DNA from: Verrucomicrobiales bacterium
GTDB taxonomy: Bacteria > Verrucomicrobiota > Verrucomicrobiia > Limisphaerales > SXQI01
DNA: 5,990 nucleotides
Direction of reading: 5' to 3'
Assembly (NCBI GenBank): GCA_028293365.1
Contig: JAQGOX010000900.1
Coordinates: forward strand, 1-5,990
Positions 1 to 5,984 of this stretch are shown piece by piece (the stretch's first letter is position 1; every line of letters starts with the position of its first letter). A program made the translations under genes and the position numbers. The notes below the pieces were generated by a model. That model was not told the DNA's origin and searched no databases. It worked only from the letters and a program-made list of their open reading frames with translations.

Positions 1-671
1 ATTTTCAGTGGAAAAGCAGGCGCTACAAATACACCTTCGGGTCCTGATAGAATAGCTCCATGTTCCCCTTTTTTTACGATCACGTATTTGGGGCCCAATT
101 TGTGCACTTTTTTGAGCGCATTCACCAGATTGTGTTCTTCTGTCAGTTGGCGTGCTTCGCTGTCGTTTAGAACGAAAACGTCCACACGTTTGAGCAGCCG
201 CAGTAAATCGGCGAGCGCTATATTGAGCCAGAGATCCATCGTGTCCGCGATCACGAACTTCGGCTTGTTCATCTGGTCGAGAACGTGATGCTGCAGCGCT
301 GGCGCGATGTTCGCGAGCAAGACATACGGGGTCTCTTTGTACGATTGAGGTAAAGTTGGGCTGAAAGTTTCGAACACTCCAAGCTCGGTGGTGAGCGTTT
401 GGCGGTTATTCATGTTCATCTCGTATTCGCCTGCCCAGTGGAAGGTCTTTCCAGGCACAATCTGAAGCCCCTCCAGGTTCACCCGATGCTTCTTGTACAA
501 TTGAATGTAACGCTTCGGAAAATCTTCGCCGACGATGCCGACCATTTTGGTGGGAGCGAAAAAACTCGAGGCGATCGCGGCATAGCTCGCAGAGCCGCCC
601 AGTAATCGCGGATTTTCCGCAGTGGGTGTTTTAATCGAATCAAGAGCTGTGGAACCAACAACAAGAACCAT
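1..671 (-). CDS. PfkB-family carbohydrate kinase, partial (C-terminus beyond window)
   Basis: Partial gene: 223 codons are visible, starting with MVLVVGSTALDSIKTP and running without a stop to the left edge. The family (ribokinase/PfkB) transfers phosphate from ATP to a sugar or nucleoside in the cytoplasm and is usually about 300 residues, so roughly the last quarter is missing. Visible hallmarks are the glycine pair of the N-terminal substrate lid in LLGGSASYAA (residues 23-32), VGIVGEDFP (44-52), the NDSEARQL segment (169-176) matching the family's N-x-x-E metal/phosphate motif, and VIVKKGEHGA (197-206), the usual strand before the nucleotide site. The catalytic GAGD motif would lie outside the window. 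ATG 671 is the only sensible start: an in-frame stop lies at about 711-713 and no start codon falls between. No clear Shine-Dalgarno sequence precedes it. The sequence resembles a sugar-kinase group I remember from Verrucomicrobiota, but the substrate cannot be told. Family call is firm; specificity unknown. Confidence 0.9.
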   Translation of the reverse strand, partial: MVLVVGSTALDSIKTPTAENPRLLGGSASYAAIASSFFAPTKMVGIVGEDFPKRYIQLYKKHRVNLEGLQIVPGKTFHWAGEYEMNMNNRQTLTTELGVFETFSPTLPQSYKETPYVLLANIAPALQHHVLDQMNKPKFVIADTMDLWLNIALADLLRLLKRVDVFVLNDSEARQLTEEHNLVNALKKVHKLGPKYVIVKKGEHGAILSGPEGVFVAPAFPLK

Positions 672-740
672 AGAAAAGTGGGGATATGCCTGCTCAGCGA
701 GCGGCGGGAATTAATGCACGTAAAAAAACCATTCGCCGCT

Positions 741-768
741 TTTATACAGTCCGCGAACTTTGAAGCAA
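741..768 (-). promoter_or_regulatory. Candidate sigma-70-type promoter for the PfkB kinase gene
   Basis: On the minus strand TTGCTT (763-768) is followed after 16 nt by TATAAA (741-746). The -10 is good and the -35 matches only the TTG part of the consensus. Transcription would start near 734, giving a leader of about 63 nt that contains a run of seven Ts (721-730 region). The 10-mer CTGTATAAAA around this -10 is identical to that of the other candidate promoter at 1902-1930. It is assigned to the kinase because it lies in the gap after the preceding gene and points at the kinase start. Confidence 0.45.
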
Positions 769-779
769 GCCAATTGGCT
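768..779. repeat. Perfect 12-bp palindrome AGCCAATTGGCT, possible operator
   Basis: AGCCAATTGGCT reads the same on both strands and touches the -35 element of the candidate kinase promoter (763-768). A perfect dyad at this place is where a dimeric regulator could bind. No named regulator is recognised, and a 12-bp palindrome can arise by chance. A second inverted repeat, TCGAAT/ATTCGA with an 8-nt loop, adjoins it at 779-798. Confidence 0.3.
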
Positions 780-835
780 CGAATTTTATGCTATTCGAAT
801 CCGAAATCCCCAGTCGGTTCTCCGGGGCGGTGCCT

Positions 836-1888
836 TTAAAACTGCCGATGAGGAGGCGTAAAAAAGATCGGTTTGCGCTCTGGTTGAAACGCCGGAGCAG
901 GGGATGCGGAGAAAGTGGATGAAGACGAGAAAGTCGGCGCGGATGGCAATTTACTGGCAAAGCTTTCGGTGCCACTCGTGCGGGGAATTCCGGCCGCAGG
1001 CGAAAAGCTCTGCGAGGAGTCTGCGGTCGAGGACGTCCCAAATCCCGCAACGCCTCGTCGGGGTGCAAACGGGTTCGCTTCCTGACGGGTTACGTCGTTT
1101 TGTGTATTTACCGGATCGCTACTTGCTGAAAAGCTTGAACCACTCGAGCGGGGCGCAATAATTTTGGCGAAGTCCGCGTCGTGTTGCCTCATCTCCCTTT
1201 CCCGATCAGCTCTGCGGGCAGATTCACTGGGCTCCGGCGCAAAATTCTGCAACGCATTCGCACGCGAAAGGTCACCTACGCTGCGCAACACCCCATCTGT
1301 CCGTTCATTTTGTCTGAGCAAGCTCCCAAGGCTCAGTTCGGGGGTAAGGGAACTCTTGTCGGCGTCTGATTTTTGATCGCGCCCGTCAATATCGTCTTTA
1401 TCACTATCGACGCTTTCCTTGCTGGATGAGTTTTTTTTGCGCAGTACGATATTATCGCTTGGATGATCGTAAAATTGTTCTTGAACAGTTTTCGGCTTTT
1501 TTTTCTCCGCATCCAGAGAGATTTCGTTTGCTTGAAGATTTTGTTCAGATCCTGGTTTGTCCTTATCCTTTGGATCGATAAACATCCAGTTTCGCTTCTT
1601 GTCCAAATACTCTTCGAGCTTCTGGCTCATCAGTGGGTTGGCCGTGGGTCTGGCGGCGGTAGGCACGCCCACTTCGACGGGCACATCCGCTTGCGGAACT
1701 GAGTTATTTGACTTCCCAAATCGGTTCGAAATCCGCTCATCGCGGGTGGTTGGCTTCGGGACATCCAACTGTTCAGGGGAATCCGAGAAATGAATTTTCT
1801 CTCCAGCATGAACGCTGTTTACAAGCCACAATCCGGTAAATGAGAGGACCCCCAGTCTTCGGAGTGAACTGTAAAAATGGCAATTCAT
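836..1888 (-). CDS. Exported low-complexity protein of unknown function
   Basis: I do not recognise this 350-residue protein. Residues 1-28 look like a Sec signal peptide: positively charged SSLRRL (7-12), a hydrophobic core GVLSFTGLWLV (13-23) and a VHA cleavage site at 26-28, so the protein should be exported. No lipobox cysteine is seen. The rest is polar and probably mostly disordered: an Asp/Lys/Ser-rich stretch (145-180), an Arg/Glu/Asp-rich stretch (220-240) and a Ser/Pro/Ala/Phe-rich tail (245-335). Two segments look constrained: LEEYLDKKRNWMFIDPKD (91-108) and the C-terminal KPIFFTPPHRQF (339-350). The frame is open up to a TTG at 1960, but that start would put the strong promoter inside the gene, and the signal peptide begins exactly at ATG 1888, so 1888 is chosen. 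The Shine-Dalgarno is at best AAAG. It follows rsmE by 114 bp and probably has its own transcript. Existence of the gene is well supported; function is unknown. Confidence 0.8.
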   Translation of the reverse strand: MNCHFYSSLRRLGVLSFTGLWLVNSVHAGEKIHFSDSPEQLDVPKPTTRDERISNRFGKSNNSVPQADVPVEVGVPTAARPTANPLMSQKLEEYLDKKRNWMFIDPKDKDKPGSEQNLQANEISLDAEKKKPKTVQEQFYDHPSDNIVLRKKNSSSKESVDSDKDDIDGRDQKSDADKSSLTPELSLGSLLRQNERTDGVLRSVGDLSRANALQNFAPEPSESARRADREREMRQHDADFAKIIAPRSSGSSFSASSDPVNTQNDVTRQEANPFAPRRGVAGFGTSSTADSSQSFSPAAGIPRTSGTESFASKLPSAPTFSSSSTFSASPAPAFQPERKPIFFTPPHRQF

Positions 1889-1901
1889 CTTTGAGTGATA
1901 T

Positions 1902-1930
1902 TTTATACAGCTATTTAGGCGCCCAGTCAA
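1902..1930 (-). promoter_or_regulatory. Strong sigma-70-type promoter for the exported-protein gene
   Basis: On the minus strand TTGACT (1925-1930) is separated by exactly 17 nt from TATAAA (1902-1907). Each hexamer matches the consensus at five of six positions. Transcription would start near 1895-1896, leaving a 5' leader of only about 7-8 nt before ATG 1888, so the mRNA would be almost leaderless. The position decides the start codon: the alternative TTG at 1960 lies upstream of the promoter. Use of an E. coli-like consensus by this organism is assumed. Confidence 0.65.
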
Positions 1931-1968
1931 CCAAAAGGCCCCGTCCAAAAAAGCACTCAATTCTTCCT

Positions 1969-1998
1969 AAAAGAATCGGTTCGAGCTCGCAAAAACCG
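1969..1998 (-). terminator. Weak candidate terminator after rsmE
   Basis: Just after the rsmE stop, the minus strand carries CGGTT, a 12-nt loop and AACCG (1977-1998), followed by ATTCTTTT. An A/T-rich hairpin ATTCTT-5 nt-AAGAAT (1960-1976) follows, with a run of six Ts further on (1947-1952). The stems are short, so termination here would be partial at best. The place fits: end of the grpE-dnaJ-rsmE block and ahead of an independent promoter. Confidence 0.3.
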
Positions 1999-2002
1999 TC
2001 TC

Positions 2003-2767
2003 TCATTTTCCGCCAATGCCTGGGGCCTGCAGTTCGTAATTCAGAATCGATAGACAATAAAATGCAGCGGTTTCACTGCGCAATATGAGCTGTCCAAGGG
2101 TGATTGGCAGTGCTCCTGAACCTCGGATGGCATTGATTTCCGCAGGGGTAAAGTCGCCCTCCGGCCCCACCCAGACCGTTGCGGTGGATGGGAGACGCTT
2201 TCGATCGTCGCTGAATTCTTTGAAGTACTTTCGCGGATGTTGCGCATCCGGCTGCAGTGTCGCAATGAGCGGAAGCTCTGGCCTTTCGCCGCGAGATAAA
2301 AAAGCGTTGACGGTCATTGGCATTTCGATTTGCGGCAACCAGGTCGATCCGCATTGTTTGATCGCTTCAATGGCAGTTGCCTGCCACTTTTCGACTTTCG
2401 CCGCGGCGGATTCCTCCTGAAGTTGAACCACCGAACGATCAGCGAGCAATGGCACAATGCGGTGAACCCCCAGTTCCGTTGCTTTCTGGACGATCGATTC
2501 CATCATTTTACCCTTTGGAATGGCTTGTAAAAGGGTGACTTGATAGGGCGGGCGGGGATTGGTGTTTTTTTGCAGAACCTTGAGCGTCAATGTATCCTGG
2601 CTGCCCACCTGAACTTCGCACATATACTCGGTGCCGGCACCATCAAGCGCGACCGCGCGCTCGCCATCGCGGATGCGCAGGACGCGGAGGCCGTGGTGGG
2701 ACTCGCGTTCGGAAAGATGCAGAACCTTTGCCTGGCTTTGAGCGGGGTCAATGTAAAACCGGTGCAT
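2003..2767 (-). CDS. rsmE: 16S rRNA (uracil-1498-N3)-methyltransferase RsmE
   Basis: RsmE methylates N3 of U1498 in 16S rRNA of the small ribosomal subunit, using S-adenosylmethionine. The 254-residue length is normal for the family. The N-terminal PUA-like part contains ESHHGLRVLRIRDGE (22-36). The SPOUT-knot methyltransferase part shows KGKMMESIVQKATELGV (85-101), EAIKQCGSTWLPQI (134-147), the WVGPEGDF SAM-binding loop (199-206) and the knot segment LGQLILRSETAA (224-235). In the 134-147 segment many relatives have an Arg after QCG; here it is Ser, a variation and not a sign of inactivity. ATG 2767 gives the family's usual N-terminus, MHRFYI. No Shine-Dalgarno sequence is evident. It begins 27 bp after dnaJ, so co-transcription is likely; a dnaJ to rsmE order, often with prmA between, is common in other bacteria. 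Assignment is secure. Confidence 0.96.
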   Translation of the reverse strand: MHRFYIDPAQSQAKVLHLSERESHHGLRVLRIRDGERAVALDGAGTEYMCEVQVGSQDTLTLKVLQKNTNPRPPYQVTLLQAIPKGKMMESIVQKATELGVHRIVPLLADRSVVQLQEESAAAKVEKWQATAIEAIKQCGSTWLPQIEMPMTVNAFLSRGERPELPLIATLQPDAQHPRKYFKEFSDDRKRLPSTATVWVGPEGDFTPAEINAIRGSGALPITLGQLILRSETAAFYCLSILNYELQAPGIGGK

Positions 2768-2794
2768 GTGCGATTTGTCAATTTATGGGCGGTA

Positions 2795-3943
2795 TTAACG
2801 GAATAATGCTTTGGCTTTTTCGAAGAAGCCGCGGCTGATCGGGTTCACATTGGCATCGCACAATTCCGCAAATTCCTGCAGTTTCGCTTTTTGCGCGCCG
2901 TTCAAATGGGATGGCACTTCGACGATTACCCGGACATGTAGATCGCCATGACCGTAACCTTGGACATTTTTTGCACCTTTGCCCTTCAATCGAAACAGGG
3001 TGTTTGTTTGAGTTCCCGGAGGGAGCTTGATCTGGGCTTTTCCCGACAAAGTTGGCACTTCGATATCCGCACCCAGCGCGGCCTGCACGAACTGGACCGG
3101 CACCTCGCAAATTAAATCATCGCCTTCGCGCTGGAAAATCTCGTGTGCTTTAACATGTAGGATTATATAAAGATCGCCCTGTGCCCCGCCGCGCATCCCT
3201 GCTTCCCCGTTTCCCGTCGAGCGTAAGCGCGAACCGGTGTCGACACCTGGGGGGATCTTGACTTTGATTTTTGAGGTCCGCTCTTTTCGGCCTGCGCCAC
3301 CGCAGCCGCGGCACGGCTTTTCAATAATTTGCCCAGATCCTTCGCATCGAGAGCATGTTTGCGCGATGCTAAAAATACCGCGCGCTGTAATGACCTGCCC
3401 GCGGCCTCCGCAGGTTGGACAGCTTTTTCTGCTTGACCCCGTTTCGGCGCCAGACCCGTGACAGACCTCACAAGCGTCTAGTTTGGTCAGCGTGATTTCT
3501 TTTTCACAGCCGAGAACTGCTTCTTCGAACAGGATCTCCATATCATACCGCAGATCCGCACCTCGTTGTGGTCCGGTCGGGTCCTGTCGTGAGCCGCCGA
3601 AAAGCTCTTCAAAAATACTTCCACCGCCCCCGCCGCCCCCTGCGAAGGCCTCTCGGAATATATCAAAAGGATCGTGGAAGCCTTCACCACCTCTGCCTCC
3701 GAACCCGCGCGAACGGGAATCAAAAGCGGCATGGCCATATTTATCGTAGGCCGCCCGTTTTTGCGTGTCACTGAGGGCTTCATAAGCCTCACCAATCTCC
3801 TTGAATTTTTCCTCAGCGGTTTTGTCCCCGGGATTTTTGTCCGGGTGGAATTTGACCGCCAATTTTCGATAGGATTTCTTGATCTCGTCGGCAGTGACGG
3901 TTCTTTCGATTTCAAGCACCTCGTAATAATCGCGTTTGGCCAT
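2795..3943 (-). CDS. dnaJ: Chaperone protein DnaJ (Hsp40, type I)
   Basis: DnaJ delivers unfolded substrates to DnaK and stimulates its ATPase. All parts of a type I DnaJ are present over 382 residues (E. coli has 376): J domain (about 4-70) with HPD at 33-35; a Gly/Phe-rich linker (about 79-118) with a run of seven glycines; four CxxCxGxG zinc motifs at 158-165 (CEVCHGSG), 175-182 (CPTCGGRG), 197-204 (CSRCEGSG) and 211-218 (CRGCGGAG); then the substrate-binding C-terminal domains. The start at 3943 gives MAKRDYYEVL, the canonical N-terminus, and puts HPD at the same number as in E. coli. An in-frame ATG at 3955, 4 nt after the grpE stop, would add MQRT and could be used by translational coupling; neither start has a visible Shine-Dalgarno. 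The usual LG in the first helix is LE here (Glu11). Operon with grpE upstream and rsmE downstream. Confidence 0.97.
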   Translation of the reverse strand: MAKRDYYEVLEIERTVTADEIKKSYRKLAVKFHPDKNPGDKTAEEKFKEIGEAYEALSDTQKRAAYDKYGHAAFDSRSRGFGGRGGEGFHDPFDIFREAFAGGGGGGGSIFEELFGGSRQDPTGPQRGADLRYDMEILFEEAVLGCEKEITLTKLDACEVCHGSGAETGSSRKSCPTCGGRGQVITARGIFSIAQTCSRCEGSGQIIEKPCRGCGGAGRKERTSKIKVKIPPGVDTGSRLRSTGNGEAGMRGGAQGDLYIILHVKAHEIFQREGDDLICEVPVQFVQAALGADIEVPTLSGKAQIKLPPGTQTNTLFRLKGKGAKNVQGYGHGDLHVRVIVEVPSHLNGAQKAKLQEFAELCDANVNPISRGFFEKAKALFR

Positions 3944-3959
3944 AGTACGTTGCATCGGC

Positions 3960-4505
3960 TCAGGCGGGCTTGCGTGCGATAATAACTGTCGCGGGTCGCA
4001 CGAGGCGATCGCGCAGCTTATATCCTTTTCGCAACTGCTGGATTACTTGTCCTTCCGGCACCTCGGCATTCTCCTGCTGAGAAACTGCTTCGTGCCAGTT
4101 TGGATCAAACTGTTGATTCCGGGCGTCAATTTCTTCGAGGCCAGAATCGGTCATGGCCGCTTTAAGCTGGCTGTGGATCATTTGCACACCGGTTTTGAGC
4201 GAGTCGGAATTCCCCGCGGCTCCGCTCGCTGCGGTAATGGCGGCCTCGAAATTATCGAGGATGGGGATCAGCTTTTCGAGCAGGGATTCGTTAGCGTATT
4301 TGATGGCATCCTGCTTTTCCCGCGCGGCGCGCTTTTTGTAATTATCGAAATCAGCCGTCATTCGCACTACCCGGTCCCAATGCTCATCCGATTTAGCCGC
4401 TTTGGCTTTTAATTCTTCCAAATTCAATCCATCGCTACTCTGTTCCGCATCCACGCTCGCGCCCATTTCCGGTGCCGGAGTTGTATCTTCAGTCATGTCC
4501 GCCAT
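3960..4505 (-). CDS. grpE: Nucleotide exchange factor GrpE
   Basis: GrpE is the dimeric cytoplasmic exchange factor that releases ADP from DnaK, completing the DnaK-DnaJ cycle. The 181 residues fit the family. An acidic, variable N-terminus (1-27) leads into the long coiled-coil helix (about 28-75) with ADFDNYKKRAAREK (51-64), then LLEKLIPILDNFEAAI (75-90), and the C-terminal beta domain with the signature FDPNWHEAV (133-141), EVPEGQVIQQLRKGYKLRDR (148-167) and RPATVIIARKPA (170-181). ATG 4505 is favoured over the in-frame ATG at 4496 because GAAAGG stands 6 nt upstream of it. The stop is 4 nt before the upstream possible dnaJ ATG, so the two genes are coupled. dnaK and hrcA are not adjacent, unlike the hrcA-grpE-dnaK-dnaJ order common in Firmicutes. 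Assignment is secure. Confidence 0.96.
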   Translation of the reverse strand: MADMTEDTTPAPEMGASVDAEQSSDGLNLEELKAKAAKSDEHWDRVVRMTADFDNYKKRAAREKQDAIKYANESLLEKLIPILDNFEAAITAASGAAGNSDSLKTGVQMIHSQLKAAMTDSGLEEIDARNQQFDPNWHEAVSQQENAEVPEGQVIQQLRKGYKLRDRLVRPATVIIARKPA

Positions 4506-4511
4506 AGCTAA

Positions 4512-4517
4512 CCTTTC
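4512..4517 (-). promoter_or_regulatory. Shine-Dalgarno site of grpE
   Basis: GAAAGG on the minus strand lies 6 nt upstream of ATG 4505 and about 15 nt upstream of the alternative ATG 4496. It is the clearest ribosome binding site in the window and fixes the grpE start. Confidence 0.6.
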
Positions 4518-4542
4518 GTTCAGTGCTCATCAAAGAGGCGAA

Positions 4543-4571
4543 AACATACACAAGTGCCCCCCACAGGGCAA
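4543..4571 (-). promoter_or_regulatory. Weak candidate promoter upstream of grpE
   Basis: On the minus strand TTGCCC (4566-4571) and TATGTT (4543-4548) are 17 nt apart; each matches the sigma-70 consensus at four of six positions. Transcription would begin near 4536, giving a leader of about 30 nt with the GAAAGG site. The 122-bp gap before grpE makes a promoter plausible. No CIRCE element and no well-spaced sigma-32 promoter is visible, so heat-shock control is not shown by the sequence. Confidence 0.3.
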
Positions 4572-4627
4572 CCATGAGGAAGCGGCCCGGAATTCGGACC
4601 CCAAGCCCGGTTTCAAACACCGTTTTT

Positions 4628-5932
4628 TCACGTAAAGGCAATCCGGCAAATCACAACCGAAGCCCCCATTCCCACGAAGTCGGCTATCAGGCCCGCTGGG
4701 ACCGCATGCCGAGTCCGGCGGATGTTGACTGCCCCAAAGTAAACTGCAATCACATAAAATGTGGTTTCGGTGCTTCCGAATAACGTCGCCGCTGTGCGGC
4801 TGATCAAATGGTCCGGCCCATACTGTTTAACCAGTTCGGACAGAATTCCGAGCGACCCGCTGCCGCTCAATGGACGCATCAATGAAATCGGCAGAAGCTC
4901 GCTCGGGAAATGCAGGTAATTCAGAAATGGTCCGGCAAATTGTCCTATTAATTCGATTCCTCCCGCTCCGCGAAACATGCTGATCGCTACCAGCAGCGCA
5001 ACCAGAAACGGAATTATTTTGAGTGCCACTGAGAACCCCTCTTTCGCTCCCTCTGTAAACTCCTCATACACCTTGAGTTTTTTAAGAGATGCAATCAACG
5101 GCACGAATGAGAGTAGAAACGGGATTGCCAGAGCCGAAACGACATTGACCAGCTTCGAGACTCTCCCACCCTGCGCTACAGCTGCTCCCTGCCAAATCAT
5201 ATAAGCTATCGCACAAAACCCAAGGAGGTACACCAGCACCACGGCCCGGCCAAAAGTCGAAAGAGGACTTGAGGATTGCGTTAATTCCGAAATATCCCCC
5301 GGAACACTCGCCTGTGCGGTCTCCGAACGAAGCGTTTCCAGGCTTGCTGGCGGAGATCTCCAAATGCGTTCAAGGCTTTTGACCGCGATGATTCCCGCCG
5401 CGGTCGAACAGACCGTGGCTAAAAATGCGGTCCCGATAATGGCGGTTGGATCGACCGACTTTGCCGCCGCAAGGATGGCGATGGCAGTAACGGGAATCAA
5501 CTGTACCGAACTCGTATTGATTGCCAAAAAGGTGCACATCGCGTTGGTCGCGGTACCAGGGTGCGGATTTAGCCTTTCCAGGTCTTTCATCGCCCTGATC
5601 CCAAGGGGGGTGGCGGCATTGTTTAAACCAAGCATGTTGGCTGCGATATTCATGAGCATTGATCCCATTGCAGGATGGTCCGGGGGCACGTCCGGGAACA
5701 AACGACGCATCACAGGTCGCAGGAGGGTTGCGAGACCTTGAACCAAACCGGCTTTTTCGGCCAGCCGCATGATGCCGAGCCAAAGTGCCATCACGCCGAC
5801 CAGCCCAAGCGCAAGCGTAACGGCTGTTTCCGCACCCTTAATCGCCCCTTCCGTCACCGCTGGCAAACGCCCGGAGAAGCCGCCGAGAAAAACGGCAGCG
5901 AGCACCAACCCCAGCCATATTGTGTTCAACAT
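4628..5932 (-). CDS. Fused SpmA-SpmB-like nucleoside recognition (Gate) domain membrane protein
   Basis: This 434-residue polytopic membrane protein joins two units that are separate proteins, SpmA and SpmB, in Bacillus. The SpmA-like half (about 1-190) carries ALWLGIMRLAEKAGL (49-63), MNIAANMLGLNNAATP (94-109) and FLAINTSSVQLIP (135-147). A polar linker (about 192-227) follows. The SpmB-like half (about 228-434) carries YEEFTEGAKEGF (289-300), IIPFLVALLVAISMFRGAGG (306-325), RPLSGSGS (353-360), GSTETTFY (386-393) and YFGAVNIRRTRHA (398-410). Hydrophobic spans appear around 4-20, 36-58, 139-157, 163-185, 228-249, 263-282 and 303-321, among others. In Bacillus these proteins are needed for spore-core dehydration; fused forms occur in non-sporulating bacteria, where the job is unknown and transport of a small solute is only a guess. 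ATG 5932 is the first start after an in-frame stop at about 5981-5983. An AAGGA lies 16 nt upstream, too far for an ideal ribosome site. Family call is firm. Confidence 0.9.
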   Translation of the reverse strand: MLNTIWLGLVLAAVFLGGFSGRLPAVTEGAIKGAETAVTLALGLVGVMALWLGIMRLAEKAGLVQGLATLLRPVMRRLFPDVPPDHPAMGSMLMNIAANMLGLNNAATPLGIRAMKDLERLNPHPGTATNAMCTFLAINTSSVQLIPVTAIAILAAAKSVDPTAIIGTAFLATVCSTAAGIIAVKSLERIWRSPPASLETLRSETAQASVPGDISELTQSSSPLSTFGRAVVLVYLLGFCAIAYMIWQGAAVAQGGRVSKLVNVVSALAIPFLLSFVPLIASLKKLKVYEEFTEGAKEGFSVALKIIPFLVALLVAISMFRGAGGIELIGQFAGPFLNYLHFPSELLPISLMRPLSGSGSLGILSELVKQYGPDHLISRTAATLFGSTETTFYVIAVYFGAVNIRRTRHAVPAGLIADFVGMGASVVICRIAFT

Positions 5933-5951
5933 ACTTCTGTTTAGAATGTCC

Positions 5952-5984
5952 TTGAAGCTTTCGCGAGCAGGAAAGCAATTTCAA
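5952..5984 (-). repeat. Bulged inverted repeat upstream of the spmA-spmB fusion gene
   Basis: On the minus strand TTGAA, a 3-nt ATT bulge and GCTTTC (5971-5984) pair with GAAAGC and TTCAA (5952-5962) around an 8-nt loop, giving 11 base pairs. The repeat sits 20-52 nt before ATG 5932, and its downstream arm overlaps the only AAGGA (5949-5953). It could be an RNA hairpin in the leader, an operator, or the end of a gene outside the window. No T-run follows, so it does not look like an intrinsic terminator for the minus strand. Confidence 0.35.

Noticed and set aside
801..835. GC-rich CCCC...GGGG fold directly after the exported-protein stop as a terminator
   Set aside because: The outer stem has four pairs with a 4-nt bulge and is followed by only three Ts, too weak to call.
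742..1068. Minus-strand open frame of 108 codons overlapping the end of the exported-protein gene
   Set aside because: It lies in another frame of the gene, runs into the following intergenic region past the candidate kinase promoter, and its Arg/Pro-rich product has no recognisable motif.
2753..2781. TTGACA in the dnaJ-rsmE gap as a separate promoter for rsmE
   Set aside because: At 17-18 nt spacing the -10 would be TTTTAC or TTTACA, a poor match, and it would fall inside the rsmE coding sequence.
3936..4412. Plus-strand open frame of 158 codons opposite grpE
   Set aside because: It is antisense to an unmistakable grpE, has no family motif and no ribosome binding site that stands out; it is a shadow of the coding strand.
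4506..4540. Possible CIRCE heat-shock operator upstream of grpE because of a GAGCACT sequence
   Set aside because: The CIRCE inverted repeat TTAGCACTC-9 nt-GAGTGCTAA is not present; only a short fragment resembles one arm and there is no second arm.
4590..4627. Sigma-32-like TTTGAAA element after the spmA-spmB fusion gene
   Set aside because: The nearest -10-like CCTCAT is roughly 31 nt away, far beyond the usual spacing, so no heat-shock promoter can be claimed.
4612..4628. Plus-strand hairpin CGGT-7 nt-ACCG followed by six Ts
   Set aside because: The stem has only 4 bp and no plus-strand gene exists for it to terminate; on the minus strand no T-run follows it.
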